NCBI RefSeq assembly: GCF_003946405.1
Contig: NZ_RHOG01000031.1
Coordinates: forward strand, 1-36,491
Origin: Lacticaseibacillus yichunensis
GTDB lineage: Bacteria; Bacillota; Bacilli; Lactobacillales; Lactobacillaceae
Length of the DNA: 36,491 nucleotides
Direction of reading: 5' to 3'
Within the stretch, counting starts at the first letter, position 1, and each line of letters begins with the position of its first letter. The position numbers and the translations under genes are program-made. Shown here in pieces: positions 21,158 through 31,052 of the stretch. The notes beneath the pieces are model-generated. The model was not told the DNA's origin and searched no databases. It saw only the letters and a program-made list of their open reading frames with translations.

Positions 21158-24100
21158 TCAATCCGCGGCATGAATAATTTTAAGATGCGATTCGCCGGTG
21201 CCGTCCGCAATCACCTGGAGCTGATCTGGGACAGTCGCCTGTAGCTCGCTGACGTGGCTGATGATACCGATCATGCGCGCGTTGCCTTCGATGCTTTCAA
21301 GCGCGTTCATCGCGGTATCCAAACTGGCGCTATCCAGCGAGCCAAAGCCTTCGTCGATAAACAGCGCATCAATGGAGACCCCGCCCGATTCCTGTTGAAT
21401 CACCTCGCCCAGCGCCAGCGCCAAGCTCAGTGCGGCGATGAAGCTTTCCCCGCCGGACAGCGTGTGAACCGAGCGCGTTTGGCCGAGTTGATCGTCGTAT
21501 ACATCGATTTCAAGGCCCGAGCGATTTGCGGTACTACCGCCCGCCTCGTGGAGCTTGAATTGATACCGACCGGCAGAAAGGGTCTGGAGGCGCTGCGTCG
21601 CCGCCGTCAAAACTTTCGCCAAATAAGCCCGCAAGACATACCGCTCCAGACTCAACTTCTGCGTATTTTTCCCATGCGCCACGGCGTAAAGATTGCTGAG
21701 GGCGTTGGCCTCGTCGATCAGCGCCCCACTTTGCTGGTGCGCGGCCTCGATCTGATCAAACAGGCGCTGGTTGGCGTCGCGCTTGGCCGTGGCCGCCGCG
21801 ACGGCTTGTTGGGCGGCTGTGAAAATGGCATCCGCGCTGTCTCGCTGGTCGCTAAGCCCCGCCACATCCGGCTCCGGCTGACCGGCGATGGTGGTGGTGG
21901 CCTGCTGCTTCAACGCGGTCTGGCGGGCAAGAGCCTCGGTCGCTTCGGCCAACGACTCAGTCAGCGTTCCAATCTGATCCAGCTGCGCGCGCAAGGCGGC
22001 GAACTGCGCGCGACCTTCTTGCGGGAAAAAGCCATCCAGGTCTTCGTCAAATGCGGCGTTGCCCGTTTCGAGGCGCGAGCGGGCCGTATCCAATTGTTCC
22101 TGTTGGGTCGCCTGGCGCGCACGCAATTGGTTATCTTTCGCGGCGGCCCTTTGAACAGCCGTGGTCGCACCGGCGAGCCGGGCATCATAGTCGCGAATTG
22201 CCTGCGTCAACTGCTGACTTTGCGTCTCGATCTCATCCTTGGCTGGCGCGTCCGCGGGCAAGGCTGCCTGCAGGGTCTGCGCCTTGGCAGCCGTTTCCGC
22301 AAATTCAAGCGCGGCGGTGTTGGCCGCCTCGACTGCCGTTTGATGGGCGGTCTCCAGCTGCGTCAACTGCCCCTGCAACCGAGTCTGACTATCAGTGAGC
22401 GTTTCAGTCTGCGCCGTTTCGTCTGCGACTTTTGCCTTCAAGTCCTGTTGCCGTTGCACAAGCGCCGCCATCGTGGCTTCGGCATCCCCGCCCGCCAAGC
22501 CACCGGCCGCCTTTTGAATCTCGGCCTCATTCACGTTGAGCTGCTTCGCCGTTGTTTCGAGCTGACTTGTCAGTTGGGCCAGCGCCGTTTCCTTGGCGAC
22601 GCGTTGCTGTTGCGCCGTTTGCCAGGTGGCCTGACGCGCATCGATGGTTTCCTGCGACACGCCGTTCAGAACAGCCGTCGCGGCAGGATGTGGGTGATCC
22701 AAGCTCCCGCAAACTGGGCATGGCGCATCCGGCGACAGTTGGGCGGCCAAGGTTGCGATCTGATCGGCCAACAAGGCGTCATGCGCCTGTTGATAATCTT
22801 GCTGAGCCGCTTCTTCGCGAGCTTGAAGCACCGTCAGCTCATCCGCTGTCTGGCGCTCCGAAGCGGCGAGGCGCGCCTGCTGTGAAAGAAGTGCCGCGTG
22901 CTGGGTCGCGAAGGGCCGCGTTGCCGCCAGCAGTTGGTCAGCCGCCTGCAATGCCGCCACATGACTCCCAGCTACCAACCCGGCGAGCGCGGTTTCGCCA
23001 GCGGTCAGTTCGACATGAAGCTCGGCCTGCTGCTCGGTGAGCTGGCCAAGCGTCGCCTGTGCCGCCGTCACCGCATCCTGGCTGGTGGCCTGCGCCGTGA
23101 GCGCTTGCGCAAGCCCCTGCAATTGTGTTCGCAGCGTCGCCAGTCGCTTGAACTGATCGCGTTTGGCGTCGACTGCCGCGCCCTGGGCCGCCAGTGTCTT
23201 TTGGGCCTCAGTCGCCTGAGCCAGGACCTCCTGATTTTTGGAAAATGCGTCGGTGGTTGCCGCTAATTCGGTCTTTGCTTCCGCGATCTGCTTGGCCAGT
23301 TCAGCCAGTTGATCAGCCACGGCGGTGCGGCGATCGACCCATTGGAGCTGGCCCAATTTTTCCTGCTGGGCTGTGCGCTGATCCTGCTCAGCCGCCAGCG
23401 TGGCCAGAGCCGCAGTCGCTGTTTTCAGCTGCGCATAGGCGACTTCAAGTTGACGCGCCGCCGCCAGCTGCGCTGTGGCCTGGTCAAACGTCTTGCGCGA
23501 GCTGGTCAGCGTCGTCTGCGCCGTTTCGGCCGCCGCGACCAAACTGGCCAGCACCGGGCGCATCGCCTCGAGTTGATCTGCGATGCGCGCATCGGCGGCC
23601 GGCCGCACCACATCTTCAGGGTACTCAAACTGCCCGGCCAGCGTCTGCAGGCGCGCCTTCAGCTCAGCCGACCGTGTCGCCGCCTTGTCCGCCATGTCCT
23701 TGAGGGCCAATTCCCAACTGGCATAGCGGTCCGTGCCAAATAAATGCCGAAGCAGCACCGCCTTGTCATCACTGCTAGCATCCAAAAATTGGCGGAACTC
23801 GCCCTGCGGCAGTAGGACCATTTGGCGAAACTGCTGGGCATCCAAGTTGAGAATCGCGCCAACTCGCGCATCCACCCCGCCGCGCTTCGTCAGCTCGGCC
23901 TCCTCTTCCCCATTTTTGGCGATCCGCATCGAGACCTGTGCGGGACGGGCCGTGGAACCTTTGCCATTCTTGTAGGCATTGATCTGGGCCGGCCGCCGTG
24001 TGATCACGTAGTCGCGGCCCCCATGGCTAAAAGTCAGAGTCACCTCACTGATGTCGCTTTCCTCCGCAAAGGTGGAGCGCAAAGCGGCGCCATCCCGGTC

Positions 24101-24274
24101 ATCGCTGGATGTGCTCCCGTACAACGCAAAGACCATCGCATCGAAGATCGTGGTCTTCCCGCTGCCTGTTTTCCCACTGATCAAAAACAGCGGCCGGTTC
24201 TCAAAGGCGGTGAAGTCCACCTCAGCCTCGCGATACGGCCCAAAAAAGGCCATCGCCAATTTCTTCAGTTGCAT
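21158..24274 (-). CDS. sbcC: Exonuclease subunit SbcC (ATPase)
   Basis: A 1038-residue SMC-like ATPase of the SbcCD (Mre11-Rad50) complex that opens DNA hairpins, palindromes and protein-blocked ends. Walker A GKTGSGKT is at residues 34-41. Two long Gln/Ala-rich coiled-coil arms flank the zinc hook CPVC (519-522). The signature LSGGES is at about 939-944, followed by Walker B with DEGFGSLD and the H-loop ISHVSEL. The start at 24274 overlaps the sbcD stop by one base (TGATG), with the GGAG inside the end of sbcD, so translation is coupled. The window carries many long palindromes, the natural substrate of this complex. Confidence 0.97.
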   Translation of the reverse strand: MQLKKLAMAFFGPYREAEVDFTAFENRPLFLISGKTGSGKTTIFDAMVFALYGSTSSDDRDGAALRSTFAEESDISEVTLTFSHGGRDYVITRRPAQINAYKNGKGSTARPAQVSMRIAKNGEEEAELTKRGGVDARVGAILNLDAQQFRQMVLLPQGEFRQFLDASSDDKAVLLRHLFGTDRYASWELALKDMADKAATRSAELKARLQTLAGQFEYPEDVVRPAADARIADQLEAMRPVLASLVAAAETAQTTLTSSRKTFDQATAQLAAARQLEVAYAQLKTATAALATLAAEQDQRTAQQEKLGQLQWVDRRTAVADQLAELAKQIAEAKTELAATTDAFSKNQEVLAQATEAQKTLAAQGAAVDAKRDQFKRLATLRTQLQGLAQALTAQATSQDAVTAAQATLGQLTEQQAELHVELTAGETALAGLVAGSHVAALQAADQLLAATRPFATQHAALLSQQARLAASERQTADELTVLQAREEAAQQDYQQAHDALLADQIATLAAQLSPDAPCPVCGSLDHPHPAATAVLNGVSQETIDARQATWQTAQQQRVAKETALAQLTSQLETTAKQLNVNEAEIQKAAGGLAGGDAEATMAALVQRQQDLKAKVADETAQTETLTDSQTRLQGQLTQLETAHQTAVEAANTAALEFAETAAKAQTLQAALPADAPAKDEIETQSQQLTQAIRDYDARLAGATTAVQRAAAKDNQLRARQATQQEQLDTARSRLETGNAAFDEDLDGFFPQEGRAQFAALRAQLDQIGTLTESLAEATEALARQTALKQQATTTIAGQPEPDVAGLSDQRDSADAIFTAAQQAVAAATAKRDANQRLFDQIEAAHQQSGALIDEANALSNLYAVAHGKNTQKLSLERYVLRAYLAKVLTAATQRLQTLSAGRYQFKLHEAGGSTANRSGLEIDVYDDQLGQTRSVHTLSGGESFIAALSLALALGEVIQQESGGVSIDALFIDEGFGSLDSASLDTAMNALESIEGNARMIGIISHVSELQATVPDQLQVIADGTGESHLKIIHAAD

Positions 24275-25386
24275 CACTCCGCCCCCTTTGTGTGTGCCAG
24301 CGCCTGTTTCGCCCATTCGGCCTGCTCAGGCGTCAACTTGTCGCCGGTCACTTGTTCAAAAAACGTATCCAGCATCGCCATCGGACTGATTTTCACACTC
24401 GTTGTTTCGCTGACAACCTCACCTTCGATGCCGTTCGCCCGCGCCAGCGTCAACACGCGCGGAAAGACCTCGCGCAGCTGCGCCATCACGTTGGGAATCA
24501 CCGCCGTGTCGGTCAACGTGATCGCAGTGTAGGCATCGCGGTCGTATTCGCCCGGCGTCGCGTGCAAAAAATCCGCAAACGGGCCGGTCAGCGTCTGCAA
24601 CTCATGCAGCGGGGCCAGCGGGACGAAGCGGCGCGCCATCGTTTCGGTATCGAGGATGAACACCCCTTTTTCCTGATGCGCCTCGGACACGGAAAATTTC
24701 AACAGCGACCCCGCGTATTGAATTTTCTCTGCCCGCACCGCGTCCTTATTGTGCAAATGGCCCAGCGCCACATAATCAAACGGGGCAAGCGCTGTGACCG
24801 GCACAGCATCGAGGCCGCCGACATTGACCAGCGTTTCCGAATCTGAATGCTCGCTGCCCGCGGCAAAGAAATGCGCGATCAGCACATGCCGTTTGGTCGG
24901 GTCAAACAGCGTCTGCATTTTCGCCACGACCGGCTCGATCGCTTTTTGAATATTCGTCAGCGTCTCGTCCTTGAAGTACAGCCGCGCGTCGACCGGCTGG
25001 AAAAATGGCAACAGGAAAAATTGCGTGTCGCCCAATACCACCGGGGAAAACGCCTCCTCCAGCCGCGTGTTCAAATAAAGCCCGGTCGACTGGAACCACT
25101 CCCGGCCCGTGCGGAGGCGTACCCCGGAATCATGATTGCCCGAGATCACCAGAAGTGGCAGATTCATTTCACGATTGAGTTCAAATAGCATCTGATCGAC
25201 CAGCGTCACCGCCTCTTCGCTGGGCAGGGCGCGATCGTACACATCCCCGGCCAGCATGATGACATCGACGTGTTCCTGCTTCGCGAGTGACTTGAGCTCG
25301 TCAAAAACAGCGCGTTGATCCTCCAATAGATCGAACCCGTTGAGCTTTTTTCCGATATGCCAATCGGCGGTATGCATGATCTTCAT
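24274..25386 (-). CDS. sbcD: Exonuclease subunit SbcD (nuclease)
   Basis: A 370-residue Mre11-type metallophosphoesterase that cuts DNA with SbcC. The catalytic motifs are D8-x-H10 in HTADWHIG, GDVYD (47-51), GNHD (83-86) and a later GHLH (in ALGHLHNKD), which bind two Mn ions. The C-terminal capping domain ends EWAKQALAHTKGAE. I placed the start at 25386 (MKIMHTADWH); GGAAAGGGC is 8 nt upstream, while the long upstream open frame runs through repeats. A TACAAT -10 lies about 40 bp upstream, beside a CAGGGCCCTG palindrome. Confidence 0.97.
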   Translation of the reverse strand: MKIMHTADWHIGKKLNGFDLLEDQRAVFDELKSLAKQEHVDVIMLAGDVYDRALPSEEAVTLVDQMLFELNREMNLPLLVISGNHDSGVRLRTGREWFQSTGLYLNTRLEEAFSPVVLGDTQFFLLPFFQPVDARLYFKDETLTNIQKAIEPVVAKMQTLFDPTKRHVLIAHFFAAGSEHSDSETLVNVGGLDAVPVTALAPFDYVALGHLHNKDAVRAEKIQYAGSLLKFSVSEAHQEKGVFILDTETMARRFVPLAPLHELQTLTGPFADFLHATPGEYDRDAYTAITLTDTAVIPNVMAQLREVFPRVLTLARANGIEGEVVSETTSVKISPMAMLDTFFEQVTGDKLTPEQAEWAKQALAHTKGAE

Positions 25387-25430
25387 TTGCGGTTGCCCTT
25401 TCCTGTGCGTTATCGCTTTGATTGTATCAT

Positions 25431-25508
25431 TCAGGGCCCTGCGCTGCCGTGACGATTTTTGGCGACACCTATATATTACGCAAGCCGTGCAAAATCGACG
25501 GGCCCTGA
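25431..25508. repeat. Nested inverted repeat in the sbcD upstream region
   Basis: TCAGGGCCC (25431-25439) and GGGCCCTGA (25500-25508) are outer arms, and CGATTTT (about 25453) with AAAATCG (about 25491) are inner arms. A direct repeat of GATTTT-GGC-ACACC recurs at about 25454 and 25530. It may be a small palindromic element or an operator region for sbcDC. Confidence 0.4.
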
Positions 25509-25539
25509 GCAAAAATGTTGGCGAAAGATTTTGGGCCAC

Positions 25540-25823
25540 ACCTAAACGCTCGGCTACGCACCCTGAAGCAAGTTGGGCTTCGCCGAGCAAGGGTGACACA
25601 TATAGTCGTCCCGTTCGCCCGATGGCCAAGTGCGCCATCAACCGCCCGGGCCGCACTATCTGTCCACCCCTAAACGCTCGGCTTCGCACCCTGAAGCAAG
25701 TTCGGCTCCGGCTCGCATGGTGGAAACATCTAGGCATCTCCTGCACTCGGTGGCAAGGAGCACCACCAAGCGCATGAGCTGACCTAGCTGTTCCACCATC
25801 CCGCGGGCCTTCGCACCCTGAAT
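25540..25823 (-). repeat. Structured intergenic repeat array, locus C
   Basis: Two units of about 130 bp belong to the same family as loci A and B. The recurring edges CTAAACGCTCGGCTncGCACCCTGAAGCAAGTT occur at about 25541 and 25672. Inner stems include GATGGC..GCCATC (25620s) and GGTGGC..ACCACC. A TTCCACCATCCCGCGGGCC block at 25790-25810 equals the locus B partial unit and the reverse of the locus A unit start. On the minus strand the array starts GATTCAGGGTGCG directly after the ABC-F terminator. Confidence 0.75.
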
Positions 25824-25850
25824 CAAAAAGCCGCCGCATGCCGCGACGGC
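25824..25850 (-). terminator. Rho-independent terminator
   Basis: On the minus strand GCCGTCGC pairs with GCGGCGGC (one wobble) and is followed by TTTTT. It lies directly 3' of the ABC-F gene and abuts repeat locus C. Confidence 0.85.
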
Positions 25851-25862
25851 CGAAACTGCTTA

Positions 25863-27485
25863 TTAATAGATGCCGGCAACTTGGGCCTGCGCGACTTCAT
25901 GTGCCATGAACTCATCATAGGTGATGTCGGCGCGGTCGACGATGCCTTTCGGGCCAACTTCGACGATGTGGTTAGCGATCGTCTGAATGAACTGATGATC
26001 GTGGCTCGTGAACAGCAGCGACCCCTTGAAGTCGATCAGCGCATCGTTCAGGCTGGTGATACTTTCCAGGTCGAGGTGGTTGGTCGGGTCATCCAACAGT
26101 AGGACGTTGGCCTTGCTCAGCATCATTTTCGCCAAATACGAGCGGACCTTTTCGCCCCCGGACAAGACGGTGACCTGCTTCAACACTTCGTCACCGGAAA
26201 AAAGCATCCGACCCAGGAAGCCACGCAGGAAGGTGTTGTCGCTTTCCTCTTTGCTGGCAAATTGGCGCAACCACTCAAGGATATTCAGCGACGGATCAGA
26301 AAATTCCGGCGTTAAGTCTTTTGGCATCGCTGCTTGCGTCGTCGTGACGCCCCACGTGATCGTGCCCTCGTCTGGCGTCATCGTGCCTGCCAGAATCTGC
26401 ATCAGCACGCTGGTCGTGACGTCCGAGCGCGAAATGAACGCCGTCTTGTCGCCGGGACGCAGGATGAAGTTGACGTTGTCGAGCACCTTCACACCATCGA
26501 TTGTCTTAGACACGCCGGACACGCGCAGCAGGTCGTTGCCGATCTCACGCTCCGGGTCGAACTTGATGAATGGATACTTGCGGCTCGACGGCTTGATGTC
26601 GTCCAACGTGATCTTGTCGAGCTGCTTTTTCCGTGACGTCGCCTGCTTGGACTTGGACGCATTCGCGGAAAATCGGGCGATGAACTCTTGCAGCTGCTTG
26701 ATCTGCTCTTCTTTTTTGGCGTTAGCCTGACTGCGGAGCTGTTGCGCCAACTTCGAGCTTTCCAGCCAAAAATCATAGTTGCCGACGAACAGCTGAATTT
26801 TCCCGAAATCCACATCACACATCATCGTGCAGACTTGGTTCAAAAAGTGGCGGTCATGGCTGACCACGAGCACCGTATTTTCATAATCAGCCAAAAAGTC
26901 TTCCAACCAGGCGATGGTTTGCGGATCAAGCCCGTTCGTCGGCTCATCCAGCAGCAACACGTCCGGCTTGCCGAACAGCGCCTGGGCCAAGAGCACCTTG
27001 ACCTTGTCCCCTTCCGGCAGCTCCGCCATCAGCGTCTGATGGGCGCTTTCCGGAATGCCAAGCGACTGCAAGAGCTGGCTGGCGTCACTTTCGGCGGTGT
27101 AGCCATCCATCTCGGCGAATTCGCCTTCAAGCATGCCGGCCTTCATGCCATCTTCTTCATTGAAATCCGCCTTTGCGTACAAGGCGTCTTTTTCAGTCAT
27201 CACTTCGTAAAGGCGTGCCCAACCTTGCAGCACCGTGTTCATGACAGTCTGATCGTCGAACGCAAAATGGTCCTGCTTCAGACTGCTCATCCGTTCGTTG
27301 GGATCAAGCGAAACGGTCCCAGTCGTCGGGGCAAGTTTGCCCTCGAGGATGCGCAAAAACGTGGACTTGCCAGCGCCGTTTGCGCCGATGATGCCGTAAC
27401 AGTTGCCGGGGGTGAATTTCAAATTGACATCGTCATACAACTTGCGGTCTGAGAAGACCATGGACACATTCGATACAGTTAACAA
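25863..27485 (-). CDS. ABC-F family ATP-binding protein (YkpA/YbiT-like)
   Basis: A soluble protein of 540 residues with two ABC domains and no membrane part; ABC-F proteins act on the ribosome. Domain 1 has Walker A GANGAGKST, signature LPEGDKVK and Walker B VLLLDEPTNGLD. Domain 2 has signature LSGGEKVRS and VLLLDDPTNHLD, but its P-loop is degenerate (FISRSDVTTS), as in the YkpA sub-family. The linker is the charged P-site tRNA interaction motif region (around KKEEQIKQLQEFIARF). I chose TTG 27485 (giving MLTVSNVSMVF) because AGAAGGAG is well spaced; the open frame to 27512 lacks an RBS. It is unlikely to be a drug-resistance ABC-F. Confidence 0.93.
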   Translation of the reverse strand: MLTVSNVSMVFSDRKLYDDVNLKFTPGNCYGIIGANGAGKSTFLRILEGKLAPTTGTVSLDPNERMSSLKQDHFAFDDQTVMNTVLQGWARLYEVMTEKDALYAKADFNEEDGMKAGMLEGEFAEMDGYTAESDASQLLQSLGIPESAHQTLMAELPEGDKVKVLLAQALFGKPDVLLLDEPTNGLDPQTIAWLEDFLADYENTVLVVSHDRHFLNQVCTMMCDVDFGKIQLFVGNYDFWLESSKLAQQLRSQANAKKEEQIKQLQEFIARFSANASKSKQATSRKKQLDKITLDDIKPSSRKYPFIKFDPEREIGNDLLRVSGVSKTIDGVKVLDNVNFILRPGDKTAFISRSDVTTSVLMQILAGTMTPDEGTITWGVTTTQAAMPKDLTPEFSDPSLNILEWLRQFASKEESDNTFLRGFLGRMLFSGDEVLKQVTVLSGGEKVRSYLAKMMLSKANVLLLDDPTNHLDLESITSLNDALIDFKGSLLFTSHDHQFIQTIANHIVEVGPKGIVDRADITYDEFMAHEVAQAQVAGIY

Positions 27486-27635
27486 GGCGATTCTCCTTCT
27501 ATTGTTAGTCATCCCATCTTAGCAAATAAACATGGCGGAAGAAAGGGTATGACGAACGGCGGTTAGGCCTGACCAGGTCGTAAAGCCTGGCTCAGAAAAC
27601 TGACGATCGACCACTTGCAGCCCGCCAGCTCGTCT

Positions 27636-27655
27636 AAAAGTTGTGCACAACTTTT
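27636..27655. other. 20-bp perfect palindrome
   Basis: AAAAGTTG and CAACTTTT flank TGCA, followed by TTTG. It resembles a short terminator on the + strand but no + strand gene precedes it. It lies about 100 bp before the peroxidase start and 150 bp upstream of the ABC-F start, so it may be an operator between divergent genes. An extended -10 (TGGTACACT) for the peroxidase lies about 35 bp further on. Confidence 0.4.
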
Positions 27656-27734
27656 TTGTCTCGGCCGGCCTTTTTTCCACCGGGTTATGGTACACTTTAC
27701 TTGATGATAAAGATTATAAACTGGAGGGACCAAT

Positions 27735-28688
27735 ATGCCGATCAATCTGCGTCAAGTTCAAGACGTCTATAAAGACGCCGGCGATAATATTATTTTTGCT
27801 ACGATGAAACTGAACCGCCAGGACCATGCCAGCGACCTTGAGACCATTCAAGACCTCTCAGAGCGCCTGCCTGCCTTCATCAACTCCATGAATATTCGCT
27901 ATCCGGACAGCGGCCTCGCCGTTGCATTTGGCCTGTCGCGCAACGCCTGGGATTACTTATTCCCCGATGCAAAGGTGCCGGCTGAGCTCGAGGAATTCCA
28001 GGCGATCGAAGGCCCGAAATTCACCGCACCGAATACCCCCGCCGACCTATTTTTCCACATTCGTGCCCGCAATTCGGCCGTGCCGTTCGAGATCATGTCC
28101 GAAGTCATGGACCGCATCCGCGCCAACGTCACGACGATCGATGAAACTCACGGTTTCCGCAACTTCGAAGGCCGCGCAATCATCGGCTTCGTCGACGGCA
28201 CGGAGAATCCGAGCGCGCTCGACACGCCGGAGTACGCGGTGATCGGCGATGAAGATCCTGATTACATCAACGGGTCCTACGCGTTCGCGCAGAAATATCT
28301 GCACAACATGGAGGCGTGGAACAAGCTGAAGATCGAGCAACAGGAACGTGCAATCGGCCGTAAAAAATACTCCGATGTCGAGCTCGAAGACGAGGAAAAG
28401 GCACCGAACGCCCACAACGTCGCCTCCCAAGACAATGAAGGCGGCGTCGAGCACAAGATTGTCCGGATGAATGTGCCATTTGCGGATCCGGCGAAAAATG
28501 TGAACGGGACCTATTTCATCGGGTACGCGCGCCACTGGACCGTCACCAAGCGCATGCTGAATAACATGTTCAGCAAATCCGACCGCCTGCTCGATTTCTC
28601 CACCCCAATCACAGGCGAAGTCTTCTTCATTCCTTCAAAAGCAACGCTGGACGCCATCGTGGATGATGACCTGCCAGCCAAAGACTGA
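27735..28688 (+). CDS. Dye-decolorizing (DyP-type) heme peroxidase
   Basis: A 317-residue heme peroxidase using H2O2. The family mark GFVDGTENP (distal Asp loop) is present, as are the N-terminal ferredoxin-like half (VYKDAGDNIIFATMKLNRQDHASDLE) and the C-terminal half with GTYFIGYARHW and FIPSKATLDAI. There is no Tat or Sec signal peptide, so it is cytoplasmic (P-subfamily-like). CTGGAGGG precedes ATG 27735. It forms a monocistronic unit with a terminator. It may take part in heme use or iron release; an HrtBA-like heme exporter occurs 4 kb downstream, but it is separated by repeats and IS elements, so the link is only suggestive. Confidence 0.93.
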   Translation: MPINLRQVQDVYKDAGDNIIFATMKLNRQDHASDLETIQDLSERLPAFINSMNIRYPDSGLAVAFGLSRNAWDYLFPDAKVPAELEEFQAIEGPKFTAPNTPADLFFHIRARNSAVPFEIMSEVMDRIRANVTTIDETHGFRNFEGRAIIGFVDGTENPSALDTPEYAVIGDEDPDYINGSYAFAQKYLHNMEAWNKLKIEQQERAIGRKKYSDVELEDEEKAPNAHNVASQDNEGGVEHKIVRMNVPFADPAKNVNGTYFIGYARHWTVTKRMLNNMFSKSDRLLDFSTPITGEVFFIPSKATLDAIVDDDLPAKD

Positions 28689-28701
28689 TCACAAAAAGCT
28701 T

Positions 28702-28733
28702 GGGCCAAGACATCTGTTTTGGCTCTTTTTTTT
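28702..28733 (+). terminator. Rho-independent terminator
   Basis: GGGCCAA (28702-28708) pairs with TTGGCTC (28719-28725, one wobble) and is followed by eight T. It ends the peroxidase gene. Confidence 0.85.
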
Positions 28734-28759
28734 ACCTTTTCACCGGCCGTTGCCTTGGC

Positions 28760-28985
28760 TAGAAACGCCGGCACTCTGGCATTTCCCTGTGGCCGGCGCC
28801 AACCACTGTGCCCCACTTCTCGCGGCCACAGTCAGGAACCGCGTCAGGCCGGCATTTTCATTCTCATCAAGCCTGCCCCAGAAACGCATTAGAAGGGTGA
28901 CTTCGATCCGTTATTCACCGTTAGTGGTCAAAATGACCGTTAAAGGCGCGTGGGCCAACTGCGTGATTAAGTCTTGATCTGACCA
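28760..28985 (+). repeat. Head segment adjoining the right array
   Basis: Non-coding. Its reverse complement aligns with 800-1010 (see there): shared blocks CCGGCATT, CGCATTAGA, TTCGATCCnTTAT and ACCGTTAAA. As on the left, it lies between a gene terminator and the tandem array. Confidence 0.55.
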
Positions 28986-28989
28986 CCAG

Positions 28990-30780
28990 GGCGTCAAAAA
29001 AGTAATGTGATGGCATCACACTTCAGATGACGCCCCTCGCCTGGATTCTGAATCAGTGTGACAGCATCACACCAATAATAAAGCCATTTCCAGGGGGGCG
29101 CGATCTCTGAGATCGGAAATATCGAAGATCTGCTCCAGTAAAAGTAAATTGGCCGTCTCAGACACTGCAAATTTGTGGCCGCATCAGAACTTCAGGACTC
29201 GTGGTCCGCAAATTTGATATGTATTGTCCAATAAGACAACAGCTGCAGTTCCAGGATCCGAGCCCAGGTGGAAAACGAATCCTGCGATCTCTGAGATCGT
29301 AAATATTGAAGATCTAACCACGCAGAAGCAAATCGGCAATCTCAGAGATCGCAAGCCTGTGGCCACACCGGAGCCTCTGGACTCGTGGTCCGCGAATTTG
29401 CCATATTTGGCCCAAAAAGGCGACATCCGCGGTCCCGTGGTCCGCACGACCCCTAAATTTCTGATAGACAATAGTGTGATGGCGTCATACTGTTGCGACC
29501 TTTGCCCAGGTGGAAAACGAATCCTGCGATCTCTGAGATCGTAAATATTGAAGATCCAACCACGCAGAAGCAAATCGGCAATCTCAGAGATCGCAAGCTT
29601 ATGGCCACGCCAAAGCCTCTGGACTCGTGGTCCGCGAATTTGCCTTGTTTAGTCCAGAAAGACAGCATTTGCGGTCTCGGAGTTCGCACACCCTAAATGT
29701 CCAATGAAAAATAATGTGTTGGCGTCACACTGCTACGGGCTTTGCCCAGGGGGCGTGCGGATCCTGCGATCTCTGAGATCGGAAAAATTGAAGATCTGAC
29801 TCCGCAGAAGCAAATCGGCAATCTCGGAGTTCACGAAATCTAGACCGCATCAAAACTTTCAGACTCGCGGTCCACGAATTTGCCATGTTTAGTCCAGAAA
29901 GACAACATTTGCGGTCTCGGGGTCCGCGCCCCCAAAATGTCTGATTGAAATAATGTGATGCCATTACACTGTTACGAGCATTGCCCAGGTGGAACCCGGA
30001 TACTGCGATCTCTCAGATTGGAAATATTGAAAATCTAACCCCAAATAACCAAATCGGCAATCTCAGAGATCGCGAAATCTAGACCGCATCAGGACTTCTG
30101 GACTCGTAGTCCGCGAATTTGCCCTATTTGGTCCAAAAAGGCTACATCCGCGGTCCCGTGGTCCGCACGCCCTAAATTCCTGATGGAAAATAGTGTGATG
30201 GCGTCACACTGTTGCGAGCTTTGCCCAGCTGGAAACTGGATACTGCGATCTCTGAGATCGGCAATTATTGAAGATCAGACCTCGCAGAAGCAAATCGGCA
30301 ATCTCGGAGATTGCAATCTTGTGACCACGCCAAAGCCTCTGGACTCGTGGTCCGCGAATTTGCCATGGTTGGTCCAAAAAGGCTACATCCGCGGTCCCGT
30401 GGTCCGCACGACCCCCGAATTCCTGATGGAAAAAAAGATGGCGTCACACCGATGCAGGGGGTAACCCAGATAGAGTTACGTTGCCACGATCTCTAAGATC
30501 GGAAATATCGAAGGTCTGCCCCTGTAGAAGCAGATTGGCAATCTCAGAGCTTGCGAAATCCAGACCGCATCAGAGCTTTCGGACTCGTGGTCCACGAATT
30601 TGTCTCTTTTAGTCCAGAAAACCAACATCCGTGGTCCGCATGACACCCCAGGATATTCCAGTGAACTAGTGTGACCCGATCACACCGTCCGCACGCCCAG
30701 GCCACAAGCCCAGCAAGTCGTGTGACAGCATCACACCAATTGGAGATTTCACCCCTAGGCCGCCACATTTGCGTTCCCGG
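28990..30780 (+). repeat. Right palindrome-rich tandem repeat array
   Basis: About seven units with a period near 240 bp; the GCGATCTCTGAGATCG palindrome recurs at about 29099, 29286, 29528, 29767, 30007, 30246 and 30487. Each full unit has, in order: GTGTGATGGCGTCACAC; a TTTGCCCAG block; GATCTCTGAGATC; AGAAGCAAATCGGCAATCTC with a second palindrome; GGACTCGTGGTCC followed by GCGAATTTGCC; and CGGTCCCGTGGTCCGC. Units are 75-95 percent alike by eye. Open frames exist only because of the repeats. No RBS or protein-like frame is seen. Confidence 0.85.
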
Positions 30781-30930
30781 AGTATGCAACTCCCGCTATG
30801 TTTCCCGGGAAATAATATTATCAAACGAATGAAATTTAGAATCGCGGTGTAAACCGCCCTTTAGGACACTTTGCTAAATCAATATTATATAATGTGCTGA
30901 TGGAATGTGCCACAAACGTGCCACCCCACG

Positions 30931-30962
30931 AAAAAAGAGAAGCGTTGTTGGCTTCTTTTTTT
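30931..30962. terminator. Hairpin with A and T tails
   Basis: GAAGC (30939-30943) pairs with GCTTC (30951-30955), with A6 before and T8 after, so it can serve both strands. No gene precedes it here: 30781-30930 is AT-richer and shows no gene. Confidence 0.55.
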
Positions 30963-31052
30963 TACTAGCAAAACGTTATACTGAGTTCAGGCTTCTTGTA
31001 ACTCCGATTTTAACTTGAAGTGCAAAAGCTGATAGACTAGACCAAAAAGGTC

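Noticed and set aside
28990-30780. CRISPR array
   Set aside because: Units are about 240 bp without unique spacers of constant length, and no cas gene is present.
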